A stretch of DNA of 64,000 nt from Chitinophagales bacterium (GCA_020635995.1 JACJYS010000006.1:62001-126000), one strand, 5' to 3'. Numbered from the stretch's first letter, positions 7,144 through 17,065 are shown. Numbers and translations: made by a program. Notes: generated by a model not told the origin, from the sequence alone.

Positions 7144-9318
7144 TTATTTTTTACCTTTTTTCTCAGCTTTTTCCATTTTTTGTTTCAATTGAGAAAGTAC
7201 ATCTAAATCGCCTAAAGTTGAAGCTTCATTGCTTGAATTTAAGTCTTTTATAGCCTTTTTCGTTCTTGCATTGTCTTTCTTAGCTGTTTCTTTTTGCTCT
7301 GCTCTTTCTGCTTCTATTTTATCATTATAAACAGCTGAGTGAGAAAGAATTATTCTCTTATCGTTTCTATTAAATTCCAATACTTTAAAATCTAATTTTT
7401 CGTCAACTTTTGCATCTGAGCCATCTTCTTTTTTCATGTGGCGTGTAGGTGCAAAACCTTCTAAACCATAAGGTAATAATATAATACTTCCTTTATCTTC
7501 TGTTTTTAATACGGTAGCTTCGTGCACAGAACCTTCAGGGAACACTGATTCAAAAGTATCCCATGGGTCTTCTTCTATTTGTTTGTGTCCTAACGATAAT
7601 TTTCTGTTTTCATTATCTATATCTAAAACTACACATTCTATTTCTTCACCTACTTTTGTAAACTCAGACGGATGATTGAAACGTTTTGTCCATGATAAAT
7701 CTGAAATATGAACCATGCCACCAATACCTTGCTCTAACTCAACAAACACACCGTAAGGCGTAATGTTTTTAACTTCTCCTTTGTGTTTTGAACCTATTGG
7801 GAAGTTTTTACCTATTTCATTCCAAGGGTCTGGAGTTAATTCTTTCAATGATAAAGACATTTTTCTTTCTTCTCTATCTATTGTCATCACTACAGCTTCG
7901 TGCTCATCTCCTAATTTAAAGAAATCTCTTGCGTTAATAGGCTCATTGCTCCACGCCACTTCACTTACGTGAATTAAACCTTCTACACCCGGATTAATTT
8001 CTAAGAAAGCTCCGTAATCTTCAACATTAACAATTTTACCTTTAACTTTTTGACCTACTTCTATTTTATCGCCAAATTCATCCCATGGATGTGGTTGTAA
8101 TTGTTTAAGACCTAAAGAAATTCTACTTTTCTTATCGTCAAATTCTAATACAACAACATTAATTTTTTGATTTAATTCTAATACTTCACTTGGGTGGTTA
8201 ATACGTCCCCAAGAAATATCTGTAATGTATAATAAACCATCTACACCACCTAAATCTATAAATGCTCCAAAGTCTGTAATGTTTTTAATAACACCTTCTA
8301 ATACTTGACCTTTTTCTAATTGAGAGATTATTTCTAAACGTTGCTCTTCAATATCGCTTTCAATTAATGCTTTGTGAGATACTACGGCATTTTTAATAGC
8401 TTCATTAATTTTCACTACTTTAAATTCCATAATTTTACCTACAAACGCATCATAATCCACTATTGGCTTAACATCTATTTGAGAACCCGGCAAGAATGTT
8501 TCTAAACCAAATACATTGGCTATTAAACCACCTTTAGTTTTAGTAATAATTTTACCTTTAACAATCTCATCGTTTTCGTAAGCATTTTTAATGCTTGTCC
8601 AAGCAGTAAGTAATTTAGCTTTTTTACGAGATAACTCTAACTGACCTCTTTGGTTTTCAGTATTTACTACGTAAACATCTACTTCATCGCCTACTTTTAG
8701 GTCTTCCATATCTCTAAATTCAGAAGTAGAAACCATACCGTCAGATTTAAAACCTACGTTTAATACTACATCTGCTTTATTAATACTTACCACTGTACCT
8801 TTTACCACTGTATTCTCTTCTAAAGAGTTTAATGCAGCCGTATAAGTTTCTTCCATTTCAGCTTTTTCAGCTTTAGAATATGTAGTTACATTTCTTTTAT
8901 CTACAGACCAATCAAAATCATCATGAGCTGTTTCTACTGCTTCTTCTCTTGCTTCTTTAACATACGGAGCTTCTGCATCTTCTACATCGTCTTCTTCTTC
9001 AAAATCTTCTACATCTTCATCATCGTCAGAAGATTCATCGGCTTTGCCGTCAGTTTCTTCCTCTGCTACTTCTACTACTTCTTCTTCTGTGGTTTCTTCA
9101 GTAGTTTCTGCTTCATTTAAGAATGTTTTAGCTTCGTTTATCCAATCGTGCCATACATCTAAGCTTGTCATTGAATCTTCTTTTTCAAGTTCTTCAATTT
9201 TCTCATCTGTTAGAGCAACTAAATCGGCAAAAGTTTTAACGCCTAATTTGTTTAGTCTCTTTTCAAAGGCAGGACCTACACCGTTTAGTTTTTTTAAATC
9301 GTCTTTTTTACTTGACAT
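7144..9318 (-). CDS. rpsA: 30S ribosomal protein S1 with N-terminal helix-hairpin-helix and acidic extension
   Basis: 724 residues. Residues 1-60 are a helix-hairpin-helix-like domain (LKKLNGVGPAFEKRLNKLG, then VKTFADLVALTDEKI), 66-118 an extremely acidic linker, and about 169-665 six consecutive S1/OB-fold repeats (for example VLEGVIKNITDFGAFIDLG and KVKGKIVNVEDYGAFLEINP). The tail is basic. S1 binds mRNA and feeds it to the 30S subunit, which matters especially in this phylum, where Shine-Dalgarno pairing is weak. The six-domain part is standard; the front fusion is not part of the usual S1 and resembles the short domain found appended to some other ribosomal proteins in this phylum. Monocistronic: own -7 box upstream and terminator downstream. 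Confidence 0.95.
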   Translation of the reverse strand: MSSKKDDLKKLNGVGPAFEKRLNKLGVKTFADLVALTDEKIEELEKEDSMTSLDVWHDWINEAKTFLNEAETTEETTEEEVVEVAEEETDGKADESSDDDEDVEDFEEEDDVEDAEAPYVKEAREEAVETAHDDFDWSVDKRNVTTYSKAEKAEMEETYTAALNSLEENTVVKGTVVSINKADVVLNVGFKSDGMVSTSEFRDMEDLKVGDEVDVYVVNTENQRGQLELSRKKAKLLTAWTSIKNAYENDEIVKGKIITKTKGGLIANVFGLETFLPGSQIDVKPIVDYDAFVGKIMEFKVVKINEAIKNAVVSHKALIESDIEEQRLEIISQLEKGQVLEGVIKNITDFGAFIDLGGVDGLLYITDISWGRINHPSEVLELNQKINVVVLEFDDKKSRISLGLKQLQPHPWDEFGDKIEVGQKVKGKIVNVEDYGAFLEINPGVEGLIHVSEVAWSNEPINARDFFKLGDEHEAVVMTIDREERKMSLSLKELTPDPWNEIGKNFPIGSKHKGEVKNITPYGVFVELEQGIGGMVHISDLSWTKRFNHPSEFTKVGEEIECVVLDIDNENRKLSLGHKQIEEDPWDTFESVFPEGSVHEATVLKTEDKGSIILLPYGLEGFAPTRHMKKEDGSDAKVDEKLDFKVLEFNRNDKRIILSHSAVYNDKIEAERAEQKETAKKDNARTKKAIKDLNSSNEASTLGDLDVLSQLKQKMEKAEKKGKK

Positions 9319-9423
9319 GTTTAATTTTTTTTATGACTTTTTGGCTATTCTATTTTCAATATAAATTATTGATTTTCAAATAGTTTTACAAAAAATCGGG
9401 TTAAGAATAAATATTTTGGAGTG

Positions 9424-9431
9424 CAAAGGTA
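9424..9431 (-). promoter_or_regulatory. -7 promoter box of the S1 gene
   Basis: TACCTTTG on the minus strand, exact TAnnTTTG, giving a leader of about 100 bases before the ATG at 9318. The long AT-rich leader is a plausible site for S1 autoregulation, which is known in other bacteria; here it is inference. Confidence 0.5.
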
Positions 9432-9452
9432 CTGAAAAAGCTTTTAATTCCT

Positions 9453-10565
9453 TTACTTTTCTGTAGTTTTATTACTGCTTTTTTCTTCTTTAGCAGGTTT
9501 TTCCTTTTTCTGTGGTTTTCGGTGTTTTATCTGCTCGCCTAAATTTAAGTTTAAAGTAAACTGATTGGCAGAACCGGCTACAGTATATTTTGCAAAAGAA
9601 TACTGTATATCAACTCTTTTTATATGCAAGCCTGCTCCAAAACTAAAGCCCGACAATCCTGCTTTATTGGGAAATTTCAGCTCTTGTCGCCTGTGGTGGT
9701 TATACGCAAAACCTAATGAGAATACTCTTCCAAACTCAAATTCGCCACCTATTATAATATGCCTCATCATATTGTCTAAAAAAACTACTCCTTTTTTAGG
9801 TTTTTTATCTTCTTCGCCAAATATACTGCCGGTTTGGTTATCATTGGCTACGCCATTATCATCTATTAAATCCCAGCGTGTAAAATTATGAGCTGTTATA
9901 TTTATTCTAAATGGCAGGTGTTTAAATCGCTTTGAAATACCAAACTGCACATCGGTAGGCATCATTTCCTGCCCTTTTCCTTTTACATAGGTTTTCATTA
10001 AAAAGCCTACATTTTTAACTATTAATGATGCTGAAAAGTTTTTTGCGGTATCTACATACATTCCGGCTAAGTCAAATGCCATACCCATTGCATTGTAGCT
10101 TTCTATTTGCGAATATGCCAATTTCACATTGGCTCCAAACTTAAGTTTATCGCTAAAAAAGCTACGCCCTGCTCCTACTACAAGTGCCACGTCTGAAGCA
10201 CCAAAAGTTCCTTGGCTATTGCCGTATTCGTCATAGCGTTCTTGCTTGCCATAATTCATAAATTGAGCTCCAAACTGAAAAGTAGCAAAATTAAAACTGT
10301 GCACGTAAGAAGCATTGGCATAATGACTACCTGCAAAATAAGGCAAATACGACATAGATATATGTTTATGCATTCCTTTTTGCAACATGGCAGGATTTCC
10401 AATGGCTAAACCGGCATCTTCGGTATCGTAAATATGATTATAAACACCTCCCTGTGCTGCTGCACGAGCAGAAACAGGCATATCTAAAAACTGAAAAGTA
10501 CTCATACCGCCTACTTGTGCATAAGCTGTATTGATAACAAATAAAAAAATAAGTACTTTCTTCAA
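9453..10565 (-). CDS. porQ: Type IX secretion system protein PorQ
   Basis: 370 residues. Signal peptide (MKKVLIFLFVINTAYAQ) followed immediately by the family signature VGGMSTFQFLDMPVSARAAA (compare QVGG..YQFLxLPxSxRxAALGG). The rest alternates hydrophobic residues with aromatic ends as in an outer-membrane beta-barrel of the PorV/PorQ/FadL type. PorQ works with PorZ to anchor A-LPS-linked T9SS cargo to the surface. Residues about 345-370 are an unusual Lys/Glu-rich tail. Consistent with it, two T9SS cargo proteins lie within 10 kb. No other T9SS gene is adjacent, as is common for this dispersed system. Confidence 0.9.
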   Translation of the reverse strand: MKKVLIFLFVINTAYAQVGGMSTFQFLDMPVSARAAAQGGVYNHIYDTEDAGLAIGNPAMLQKGMHKHISMSYLPYFAGSHYANASYVHSFNFATFQFGAQFMNYGKQERYDEYGNSQGTFGASDVALVVGAGRSFFSDKLKFGANVKLAYSQIESYNAMGMAFDLAGMYVDTAKNFSASLIVKNVGFLMKTYVKGKGQEMMPTDVQFGISKRFKHLPFRINITAHNFTRWDLIDDNGVANDNQTGSIFGEEDKKPKKGVVFLDNMMRHIIIGGEFEFGRVFSLGFAYNHHRRQELKFPNKAGLSGFSFGAGLHIKRVDIQYSFAKYTVAGSANQFTLNLNLGEQIKHRKPQKKEKPAKEEKSSNKTTEK

Positions 10566-10619
10566 AATATAATTTTGTTTTTAAACGAACGAAAAACGAA
10601 GATAGTGTATTGTTTTAAA

Positions 10620-10690
10620 ACTTATTGGAAATAATAGCAATTGTTAATACCTATTTGGATTTTACAATGGTAAATGCCTTTAGATTAATA
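10620..10690 (+). repeat. Partial copy of a short palindromic dispersed repeat
   Basis: Contains CAATTGTTAA, then TTTTACAATGGTAAATGCC, the two halves that form the palindrome of the fuller copy at 58966-59100. Related copies: 44128-44185 and 52314-52398. Sits in the PorQ/C10-protease divergent intergenic gap; it could affect either promoter. Confidence 0.5.
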
Positions 10691-10836
10691 AAATTTTAGC
10701 TTATAAGATATCTATGTTCATAGGTAGAACAGCACTTTTCATTATCCCCCATCCCTTAAATTCGCAAAAAAATATACACTCTTTTCTATTAAATTAATTT
10801 TTATTCCTTATATTTATCTCAACTAAAACCTATACC

Positions 10837-13437
10837 ATGAAAAAATCAATACTTTCTTCATTACTTTTTATCATTTCGCTTTCTTTTTCTTTTGCTAAAA
10901 CAATAGATGCAAATTATGCCAAAATAGTAGCTCAAAATTTCTTAGAAAATGAAACTAAAATTGCAGATGCAAGTCATTTAACTTTAGTTAAAACAGAATT
11001 TTCTAAACACAAGCCTGCATATTTTAATGCTCCCCTACCCTTGTTTTATACTTTTACAACTGCCAATAATGAATTTGTAATAGTTGCAGCAGATGATGCA
11101 GCAATGCCAATATTGGGATACTCTGACGAAAGCAGAACTATTGATGTAAATAATATTCCCAACAGTATTCAAAAATGGTTTGAACTGTATAAAAAACAGA
11201 TTATTTATATAACCGACAATAACATTGAGGCTACGCCTACAATAGACTTTTTATGGACATCTTATTACAATGATATTCCCATAGCTCAAGCTAAAGGCAC
11301 TAATGCCGTTTCGCCATTAGTACAAACCACTTGGAATCAATCGCCATATTATAATGCACAGTGCCCCGGTGGTTCTGTAACGGGTTGCGTAGCCACGGCT
11401 ATGTGTCAAATAATGAAATATTGGGATTATCCTGCCACAGGTTCAGGCTTCCACTCTTATAATGAAGATAATTATGGCACTTTATCTGCCAACTTCGGAA
11501 GTACTACCTACAACTGGGCTTCAATGCCTAATAATGTGAGCAGTTCTAATAGTGCTGTTGCCACTTTAATGTATCATGTAGGTGTAAGTGTAGATATGGA
11601 TTATAGCCCACAAGTAAGCGGAGCTTTTGTTATCAGTGCTCAAAGTCCTGTTCAGCATTGCTCGGAATATGCTTTAAAAACCTATTTTGGCTACAAAACA
11701 TCTATGCAAGGCTTAGCGAGAAGTAATTATTCAGAATCTCAATGGACATCAATGTTAAGAACTGAACTTGATGCCGGCAGACCAATATTATATACCGGAT
11801 TTGGCTCTGGCGGAGGGCACGCATTTGTGTGTGACGGCTATGATAATAATGGATATTTCCACTTTAATTGGGGCTGGGGCGGAGCTTACGATGGTTATTT
11901 TGTGGTTAATGCCCTTAATCCAAGTGGTGTAGGAACAGGAGGTGGCTCCGGAGGATACAATAGCGGACAGCAAGCATTAATAGGAATAGAACCTGCCAAC
12001 GGTGGCGGAGGCGGTGGTGGCGGAGGCACTCAACCGGGTAGTACAAATTTGGCTTTAAATGACTATGTTTCGCCCTCTAATTCTACTATATATTATGGGC
12101 AAAGTTTTAGTATAAGTACCAATGTTGTAAATAATGATGTAAATAATTTTGCAGGAGATTATTGTGCCGCAGTTTTTGATTTGGATGGCAACTTTTTAGA
12201 TTATGTAGAAGTACTAACAGGAGCTACACTACAAAGCGGATATACATATTCAAGCAATATGGTATTTAGTTCGGGAGGTTTATTAAGTATGGTGCCGGGC
12301 TCATATTATGTTGGTATTTTCTATCGCCCTACGGGAAATAACTGGATAGAAGTGGCGGATAATACGCCTTATGCAAACTTTATTCAAATGAATGTTATAA
12401 ATCCTAACGATTTAGAATTGACAGAAAATATAACATCTAACACAGGAAGTAGTATTGTGCAAGGAAGTCCGCTATCTGTTAATTTGAATTTAATAAATAA
12501 TTCAGCATCTACTTTTTATGGTGATTATGCGGTTAATCTATACAATTTAGATGGTTCTTATGCAGAAGGAATAGAAACTATTACAGAAAACAATGGATTA
12601 CCACCCGGATATACGTATAATAACTCTTTAACATTTTCTACTAATGCCATCGCTTCCACCCCTGGAACTTATTTGTTGGCAGCTGTATATTTTCCCAATG
12701 GTGGAAATTTGAATATAGTAGGCTCTTCCAACTATATTAATCCTATAAGAGTAACGGTAAAAGCACCGCAAATTTCTCCGGATATTTATGAAAATAATGA
12801 TGCCGAAAGTCAAGCGTATGCTTTTAACCCTAATTTTAGTGGAAATAATGCAAATGTTTCTACCACAGGTTCAAATTTACATATCACATCAGATAATGAC
12901 TACTACAAATTAGTACTTCCGGCAGGAAGTAATTATAATGTTTCGGCTCGCCTCCACGATTCTTATAATAGTGGAAATGGAAATACTTACTCAGTAGATG
13001 CTCTTTTTAGTTATTCTACAGATATAGTTAATTGGTCATCTGCTTTTGATGATGTTATTGGATACACTATTGGCATAACAAACGGAGGAGAACTCTATTT
13101 TAGAGTTGCTCCTTATTTTGCAGGAGAAACGGGTTCTTATTTATTGCAGATGAATGTTGAAAAAACAAACAATCCGGTAGGAATTATAGAAACCGCAGAA
13201 CAAAATTTGGTTAATTTATATCCTAATCCGGCTTCAGAACGCATTATTTTGTCTTCGGAAAATAACGTAGAACAATTAAAACTGTACAATAATCTGGGTA
13301 AAGAAATTCAAGTAAACTACTCAGATATTAATTCTAATAAAAAGCAAATAGACATTAGTAATTTAAGTACAGGCGTTTATATACTTAAAGGAAAAACGAA
13401 CGGAAAAACGTTTACTGAAAAATTGATTAAAGAATGA
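10837..13437 (+). CDS. Secreted C10-family (streptopain-like) cysteine protease with T9SS sorting domain
   Basis: 866 residues. Signal peptide 1-20; propeptide about 21-150; C10 catalytic domain about 155-385 with nucleophile C184 (GSVTGCVATAMCQIMKYW) and catalytic H328 (SGGGHAFVCDGYD), followed by the conserved FHFNWGWGG. A poly-Gly hinge at 389-397 leads to two beta-sandwich repeats and a PPC-like domain (about 655-770), then a type A T9SS sorting domain (LYPNPASERIILSS to the C-terminal KxFTEKLIKE). It would be exported by Sec, carried across the outer membrane by T9SS and anchored or released. Members degrade proteins with broad specificity. The ATGA overlap with the next gene indicates translational coupling. 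Confidence 0.93.
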   Translation: MKKSILSSLLFIISLSFSFAKTIDANYAKIVAQNFLENETKIADASHLTLVKTEFSKHKPAYFNAPLPLFYTFTTANNEFVIVAADDAAMPILGYSDESRTIDVNNIPNSIQKWFELYKKQIIYITDNNIEATPTIDFLWTSYYNDIPIAQAKGTNAVSPLVQTTWNQSPYYNAQCPGGSVTGCVATAMCQIMKYWDYPATGSGFHSYNEDNYGTLSANFGSTTYNWASMPNNVSSSNSAVATLMYHVGVSVDMDYSPQVSGAFVISAQSPVQHCSEYALKTYFGYKTSMQGLARSNYSESQWTSMLRTELDAGRPILYTGFGSGGGHAFVCDGYDNNGYFHFNWGWGGAYDGYFVVNALNPSGVGTGGGSGGYNSGQQALIGIEPANGGGGGGGGGTQPGSTNLALNDYVSPSNSTIYYGQSFSISTNVVNNDVNNFAGDYCAAVFDLDGNFLDYVEVLTGATLQSGYTYSSNMVFSSGGLLSMVPGSYYVGIFYRPTGNNWIEVADNTPYANFIQMNVINPNDLELTENITSNTGSSIVQGSPLSVNLNLINNSASTFYGDYAVNLYNLDGSYAEGIETITENNGLPPGYTYNNSLTFSTNAIASTPGTYLLAAVYFPNGGNLNIVGSSNYINPIRVTVKAPQISPDIYENNDAESQAYAFNPNFSGNNANVSTTGSNLHITSDNDYYKLVLPAGSNYNVSARLHDSYNSGNGNTYSVDALFSYSTDIVNWSSAFDDVIGYTIGITNGGELYFRVAPYFAGETGSYLLQMNVEKTNNPVGIIETAEQNLVNLYPNPASERIILSSENNVEQLKLYNNLGKEIQVNYSDINSNKKQIDISNLSTGVYILKGKTNGKTFTEKLIKE

Positions 13438-13937
13438 AAATACTAAGCATTTTAATAACATTAATTGGCATTTTTTCATTTTTATCGTGCAATAAAAATC
13501 TAAAAAATGCCGATAAAAACTTTAGTCCGCTATTTACACCCGGGCCAAGAGCTTATGTGTATAAAACCAATGCCGATTATAGCAATAAAGTACCTGTAAT
13601 TTTATCGGAAGATAAAAAAACCATTATCTCTTACCCTCACCCTAATGATGTAAAAACAGGAAATAGTTTTTTAACACCTACAAAATTGCTACAAGATTAT
13701 TACTTAGATAATAAGGGCATACAAATCAATACCGCTTTTTTAGACATTAGTTTTGAAGAGTATAGTAGCTATACAGAAGTTCCTCCCTTAAGTTATTTAG
13801 AAAGCAAAATATTAGACAAAAACCCTTTTACCGAATTATGCGATTGCGGATTAAAATCCAATATTAAAAATACTGAAACAATAGATCTTTTAATTAAACA
13901 AAAGAAACTAAGGAGCACTTGTAAAGTACTTAAATAA
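13434..13937 (+). CDS. Conserved lipoprotein coupled to the C10 protease
   Basis: 167 residues, lipobox FSFLSC with Cys19. Its ATG overlaps the stop of the protease gene (ATGA). The body carries TPGPRAYVYKTNADYSNKVP, a segment I associate with a lipoprotein family spread in Bacteroidota but without a known function, and a C-terminal pair CDC. In other bacteria C10 proteases are often encoded next to their inhibitor; that this lipoprotein protects the periplasm from the protease is an inference from position only, as I see no resemblance to the Spi propeptide. Confidence 0.75.
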   Translation: MKILSILITLIGIFSFLSCNKNLKNADKNFSPLFTPGPRAYVYKTNADYSNKVPVILSEDKKTIISYPHPNDVKTGNSFLTPTKLLQDYYLDNKGIQINTAFLDISFEEYSSYTEVPPLSYLESKILDKNPFTELCDCGLKSNIKNTETIDLLIKQKKLRSTCKVLK

Positions 13938-13949
13938 GTGAGCATACTT

Positions 13950-14189
13950 CTAAATAGTTTCTAACTCGCCATTAGATTTTTTACTATAATCTAATATATA
14001 ATTTATGCTAAAAGTACTTGGAGATTTCTTTTCTTTATCTAATAAAGAAGTTATTTCTTGAATGGTTTTAAAATCCTCTTTCAATGTAGCATCAAACTCT
14101 AAAGCTATTTGCAAAGCATTAGTTTTATCTTTGGGCAATTCGTTGTAATAATAAAGGATTAAATCGTTAAAGGTAAAGTTTTGGGTCAT
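13950..14189 (-). CDS. Small conserved protein, possibly anti-sigma-like
   Basis: 79 residues without signal peptide or membrane span. The opening FNDLILYYYNELPKDKTNAL resembles the N-termini of short Bacteroidota proteins with an LxxYxxxELxxxE-type helix that are annotated as anti-sigma-like, but the zinc-binding His/Cys are missing here. Convergent with the lipoprotein gene (12-base gap) and divergent from uvrB. Function unknown. Confidence 0.55.
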   Translation of the reverse strand: MTQNFTFNDLILYYYNELPKDKTNALQIALEFDATLKEDFKTIQEITSLLDKEKKSPSTFSINYILDYSKKSNGELETI

Positions 14190-14329
14190 ATTGTGTTCTT
14201 TTATTTACATTATTAACGACTACAAAATTCTGAATATTGTATTTCCATCTCATTTTTTCACCAAAATATGTTTTTTAAGTTTCTTTTAACATTAAGACCC
14301 CTATTTTTCCCCATATTTGCATAAGCTAT

Positions 14330-16360
14330 ATGAATTTTAAACTTGTATCTAAATTTCAGCCGAAAGGCGACCAACCTACTGCTATTAACGAATTAGTTAA
14401 AGGCATAGAAACTGGCGATGAAGCTCAAACTTTATTGGGAGTAACAGGCAGTGGAAAAACTTTTACCATAGCCAATGTAATACAGCGAGTACAAAAACCT
14501 ACTTTAATTCTTACACATAATAAAACTTTGGTAGCTCAACTTTATGGCGAGTTTAAACAATTTTTTCCCGATAATGCTGTAGAATATTTTGTTTCGTACT
14601 ACGATTATTACCAACCCGAAGCCTACTTGCCCACAACAGATACTTATATAGAAAAAGACCTCCAAATAAATGAAGAAATAGACAAACTTCGTCTAAGTGC
14701 CACCTCTTCCCTACTTTCAGGAAGAAAAGATATAGTAATTGTAGCTTCTGTTTCTTGTATTTATGGTATGGGAAATCCTACTGATTTTGCCAATGGCGTT
14801 ATCAAACTCCATATAGGTCAAATTATAAGCAGAAATACTTTTTTGCACAACTTAGTGTCAAGTTTATACAGTAGAACCATTACAGATTTTTCAAGGGCAA
14901 CTTTTAGGGTAAATGGAGATATAGTTGACATCAATATTCCTTATGCCGATTGGGGATACAGAATTAGTTTTTTTGGCGATGAGATAGAAGAATTAGAACG
15001 CTTTGACATAGATACCGGAAAATCTTTTGAGCAATTAGACGAAATGGTTATTTTTCCTGCCAATTTATACGTAACGCCTAAAGACCAAATGGTTTCTTTT
15101 ATACATCAAGTGCAAGATGATTTACACAAACAAACAGCATATTTTGATAGTATAGGTAAGCATTTAGAAGCCGCCCGATTAAAAGAAAGAGTGGAATTTG
15201 ATATTGAAATGATAAAGGAATTGGGCTATTGCTCCGGTATTGAGAATTATTCACGCTATTTAGATAAAAGAAATGAAGGCGATAGACCTTTCTGTTTAAT
15301 AGACTATTTCCCTGATGATTTTTTATTAGTAATAGATGAAAGTCATGTTACACTGCCCCAAGTTAGGGGTATGTATGGTGGCGATAGAGCCAGAAAAACC
15401 AATTTAGTTGAATATGGCTTTAGACTTCCTGCGGCTTTAGACAACAGACCTTTAAATTTTGAGGAATTTGAAAATATTATACCTCAAGCTATTTATGTAA
15501 GTGCTACACCAGGAGATTATGAATTGCAGAAATGTGAAGGTGTGGTTGTAGAGCAAGTGGTACGCCCTACGGGTTTATTAGATCCCCCTATAGAAGTGCG
15601 TCCTACACAAAATCAAATAGACGATTTACTACATGAAATTCAACTAAGACGGCAAGAGAATGAACGAGTATTAGTAACAACCCTTACCAAAAGAATGGCA
15701 GAAGAATTAGCTAAATATTTTGCTAAAATGGGCGTTCGTTGCCGTTATATTCACTCCGAAATAGATACTTTAGAGCGAGTAGAAATAATAAGAGACTTAC
15801 GTTTAGGAAAATTTGATGTATTAATAGGAGTAAACTTACTGAGAGAGGGTTTGGATATTCCGGAGGTTTCTTTGGTAGCAATTTTAGATGCGGATAAAGA
15901 AGGTTTTTTAAGAAACAAAAAAAGCATGATACAAACCGCTGGTAGAGCGGCAAGAAATGCCAAAGGGCAAGTAATAATGTATGCCGATAAAATAACTAAA
16001 AGCATGCAACAAACTATTGAAGAAACGGAAAGAAGACGAGAAAAACAAATAGCTTATAATGCGGAGCATAATATCACACCTGAAACGGTATTCAAATCAA
16101 AAGAAGAAATATTATTATCGGGTTCTGTTTTAGATTTTATGCAAGGAAAAGCAACGGCTTACAGCAATGAAGAACCCACTTTAAATTTAGCTGCTGAAGA
16201 GGGCGAGAGTTACAACGACAAGAAAACTTTAGAAGATAAAATAGCGAAAATAGAAAAGGCTATGAAATCTGCTGCCGGACAAAAAGATTACTTAGAAGCA
16301 GCAAGACTGAGAGATATACTCTATAGTTTAAAAGCCATTTATGTAGAAAAGAAGTTTTAG
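14330..16360 (+). CDS. uvrB: UvrABC excinuclease subunit B
   Basis: 676 residues, full family length. Walker A GVTGSGKT at 37-44, the beta-hairpin Tyr-rich segment (YYDYYQPEAYLP) that probes DNA damage, the DESH box (LLVIDESHV), helicase motifs V/VI (GLDIPEVSLVAILDADKEGF, QTAGRAARN) and a C-terminal UVR domain (about 632-667) that binds UvrC. It loads onto lesions with UvrA and positions UvrC for incision during nucleotide excision repair. Transcribed alone, ending at a strong bidirectional terminator. Confidence 0.98.
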   Translation: MNFKLVSKFQPKGDQPTAINELVKGIETGDEAQTLLGVTGSGKTFTIANVIQRVQKPTLILTHNKTLVAQLYGEFKQFFPDNAVEYFVSYYDYYQPEAYLPTTDTYIEKDLQINEEIDKLRLSATSSLLSGRKDIVIVASVSCIYGMGNPTDFANGVIKLHIGQIISRNTFLHNLVSSLYSRTITDFSRATFRVNGDIVDINIPYADWGYRISFFGDEIEELERFDIDTGKSFEQLDEMVIFPANLYVTPKDQMVSFIHQVQDDLHKQTAYFDSIGKHLEAARLKERVEFDIEMIKELGYCSGIENYSRYLDKRNEGDRPFCLIDYFPDDFLLVIDESHVTLPQVRGMYGGDRARKTNLVEYGFRLPAALDNRPLNFEEFENIIPQAIYVSATPGDYELQKCEGVVVEQVVRPTGLLDPPIEVRPTQNQIDDLLHEIQLRRQENERVLVTTLTKRMAEELAKYFAKMGVRCRYIHSEIDTLERVEIIRDLRLGKFDVLIGVNLLREGLDIPEVSLVAILDADKEGFLRNKKSMIQTAGRAARNAKGQVIMYADKITKSMQQTIEETERRREKQIAYNAEHNITPETVFKSKEEILLSGSVLDFMQGKATAYSNEEPTLNLAAEEGESYNDKKTLEDKIAKIEKAMKSAAGQKDYLEAARLRDILYSLKAIYVEKKF

Positions 16361-16382
16361 TCACTCCCAAATAGAAGAAAAT

Positions 16383-16418
16383 AAAAATGCCCTATCAAAA
16401 AATTGATAGGGCATTTTT
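16383..16418. terminator. Bidirectional intrinsic terminator between uvrB and the convergent lipoprotein gene
   Basis: Perfect 16-base stem (TGCCCTATCAA paired with TTGATAGGGCA, with A- and T-tracts at the outer ends) and a four-base loop. It serves both converging genes. Confidence 0.92.
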
Positions 16419-16444
16419 ATTAATTTAAAATAGTATTAAAACTA

Positions 16445-17065
16445 CTATTGTTTAGTACCTGCAAAATCCAACTGTCCATCTACAGGAACTGAAGCTCCAG
16501 CTGGTGCTGTAATAGCTAAACTGCCAGAAACTGCATCTGTTGTAGAGAAATCTGCTGTACCGTTAACAAGCACAGTTGCAATACCTTGTACACTATATTC
16601 AAAATCTGTAACAGTAAATAATTTAGTACTAGTATTATATGAACCTTCTACTGCAATTGGGTCAGTTAATAAACTTGAAATACCCGATAAATCTACAGAC
16701 AAAGAATAGTCAGAGCCAGATTGTAAAAACTGTGCTACAATTACTACTTTGTTTGTATCAGTCCAAGTTGTATCTAATACTGCTCCATTAGCGATATTCA
16801 TGTTACCTGTAGCCTCAGTATTATAAGTTCCACATTCTGTACAATCATATGCATTTGGATCTGTTACACAAGTTCCATCTTCACAAATTTCACCTGTTGC
16901 ACATGTTACTCCTGTACAAGGGTCATAGTTAGGGTCAGTTACGCAATCTCCGTCTTCACACACCTGACCAGTTGGGCAAGTAACATCATCGCAACTGTCT
17001 TTACAAGACTGTAAGCCGAATGTTATAGATCCCATTACAAATAAGCTTAAAAATAATTTTTTCAT
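16445..17065 (-). CDS. Cys-rich lipoprotein with two EGF-like/TIL-like repeats
   Basis: 206 residues. Lipoprotein signal peptide with LQSC. Then two near-identical Cys repeats (VTCPTGQVCEDGDCVTDPNY and VTCATGEICEDGTCVTDPN), an arrangement often seen as 'C-x-x-G-x-x-C-x-x-G-x-C' at the base of surface lipoproteins, then a final CTEC pair and a beta-rich domain of about 120 residues. No catalytic motif. Probably a surface-exposed binding protein. Transcribed from its own promoter; converges on uvrB. Confidence 0.75.
   Translation of the reverse strand: MKKLFLSLFVMGSITFGLQSCKDSCDDVTCPTGQVCEDGDCVTDPNYDPCTGVTCATGEICEDGTCVTDPNAYDCTECGTYNTEATGNMNIANGAVLDTTWTDTNKVVIVAQFLQSGSDYSLSVDLSGISSLLTDPIAVEGSYNTSTKLFTVTDFEYSVQGIATVLVNGTADFSTTDAVSGSLAITAPAGASVPVDGQLDFAGTKQ

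Noticed and set aside
8923..9120. Open frames opposite the S1 acidic linker
   Set aside because: They are antisense to GAA/GAT-rich coding sequence; repetitive Phe/Ser products are typical artefacts.
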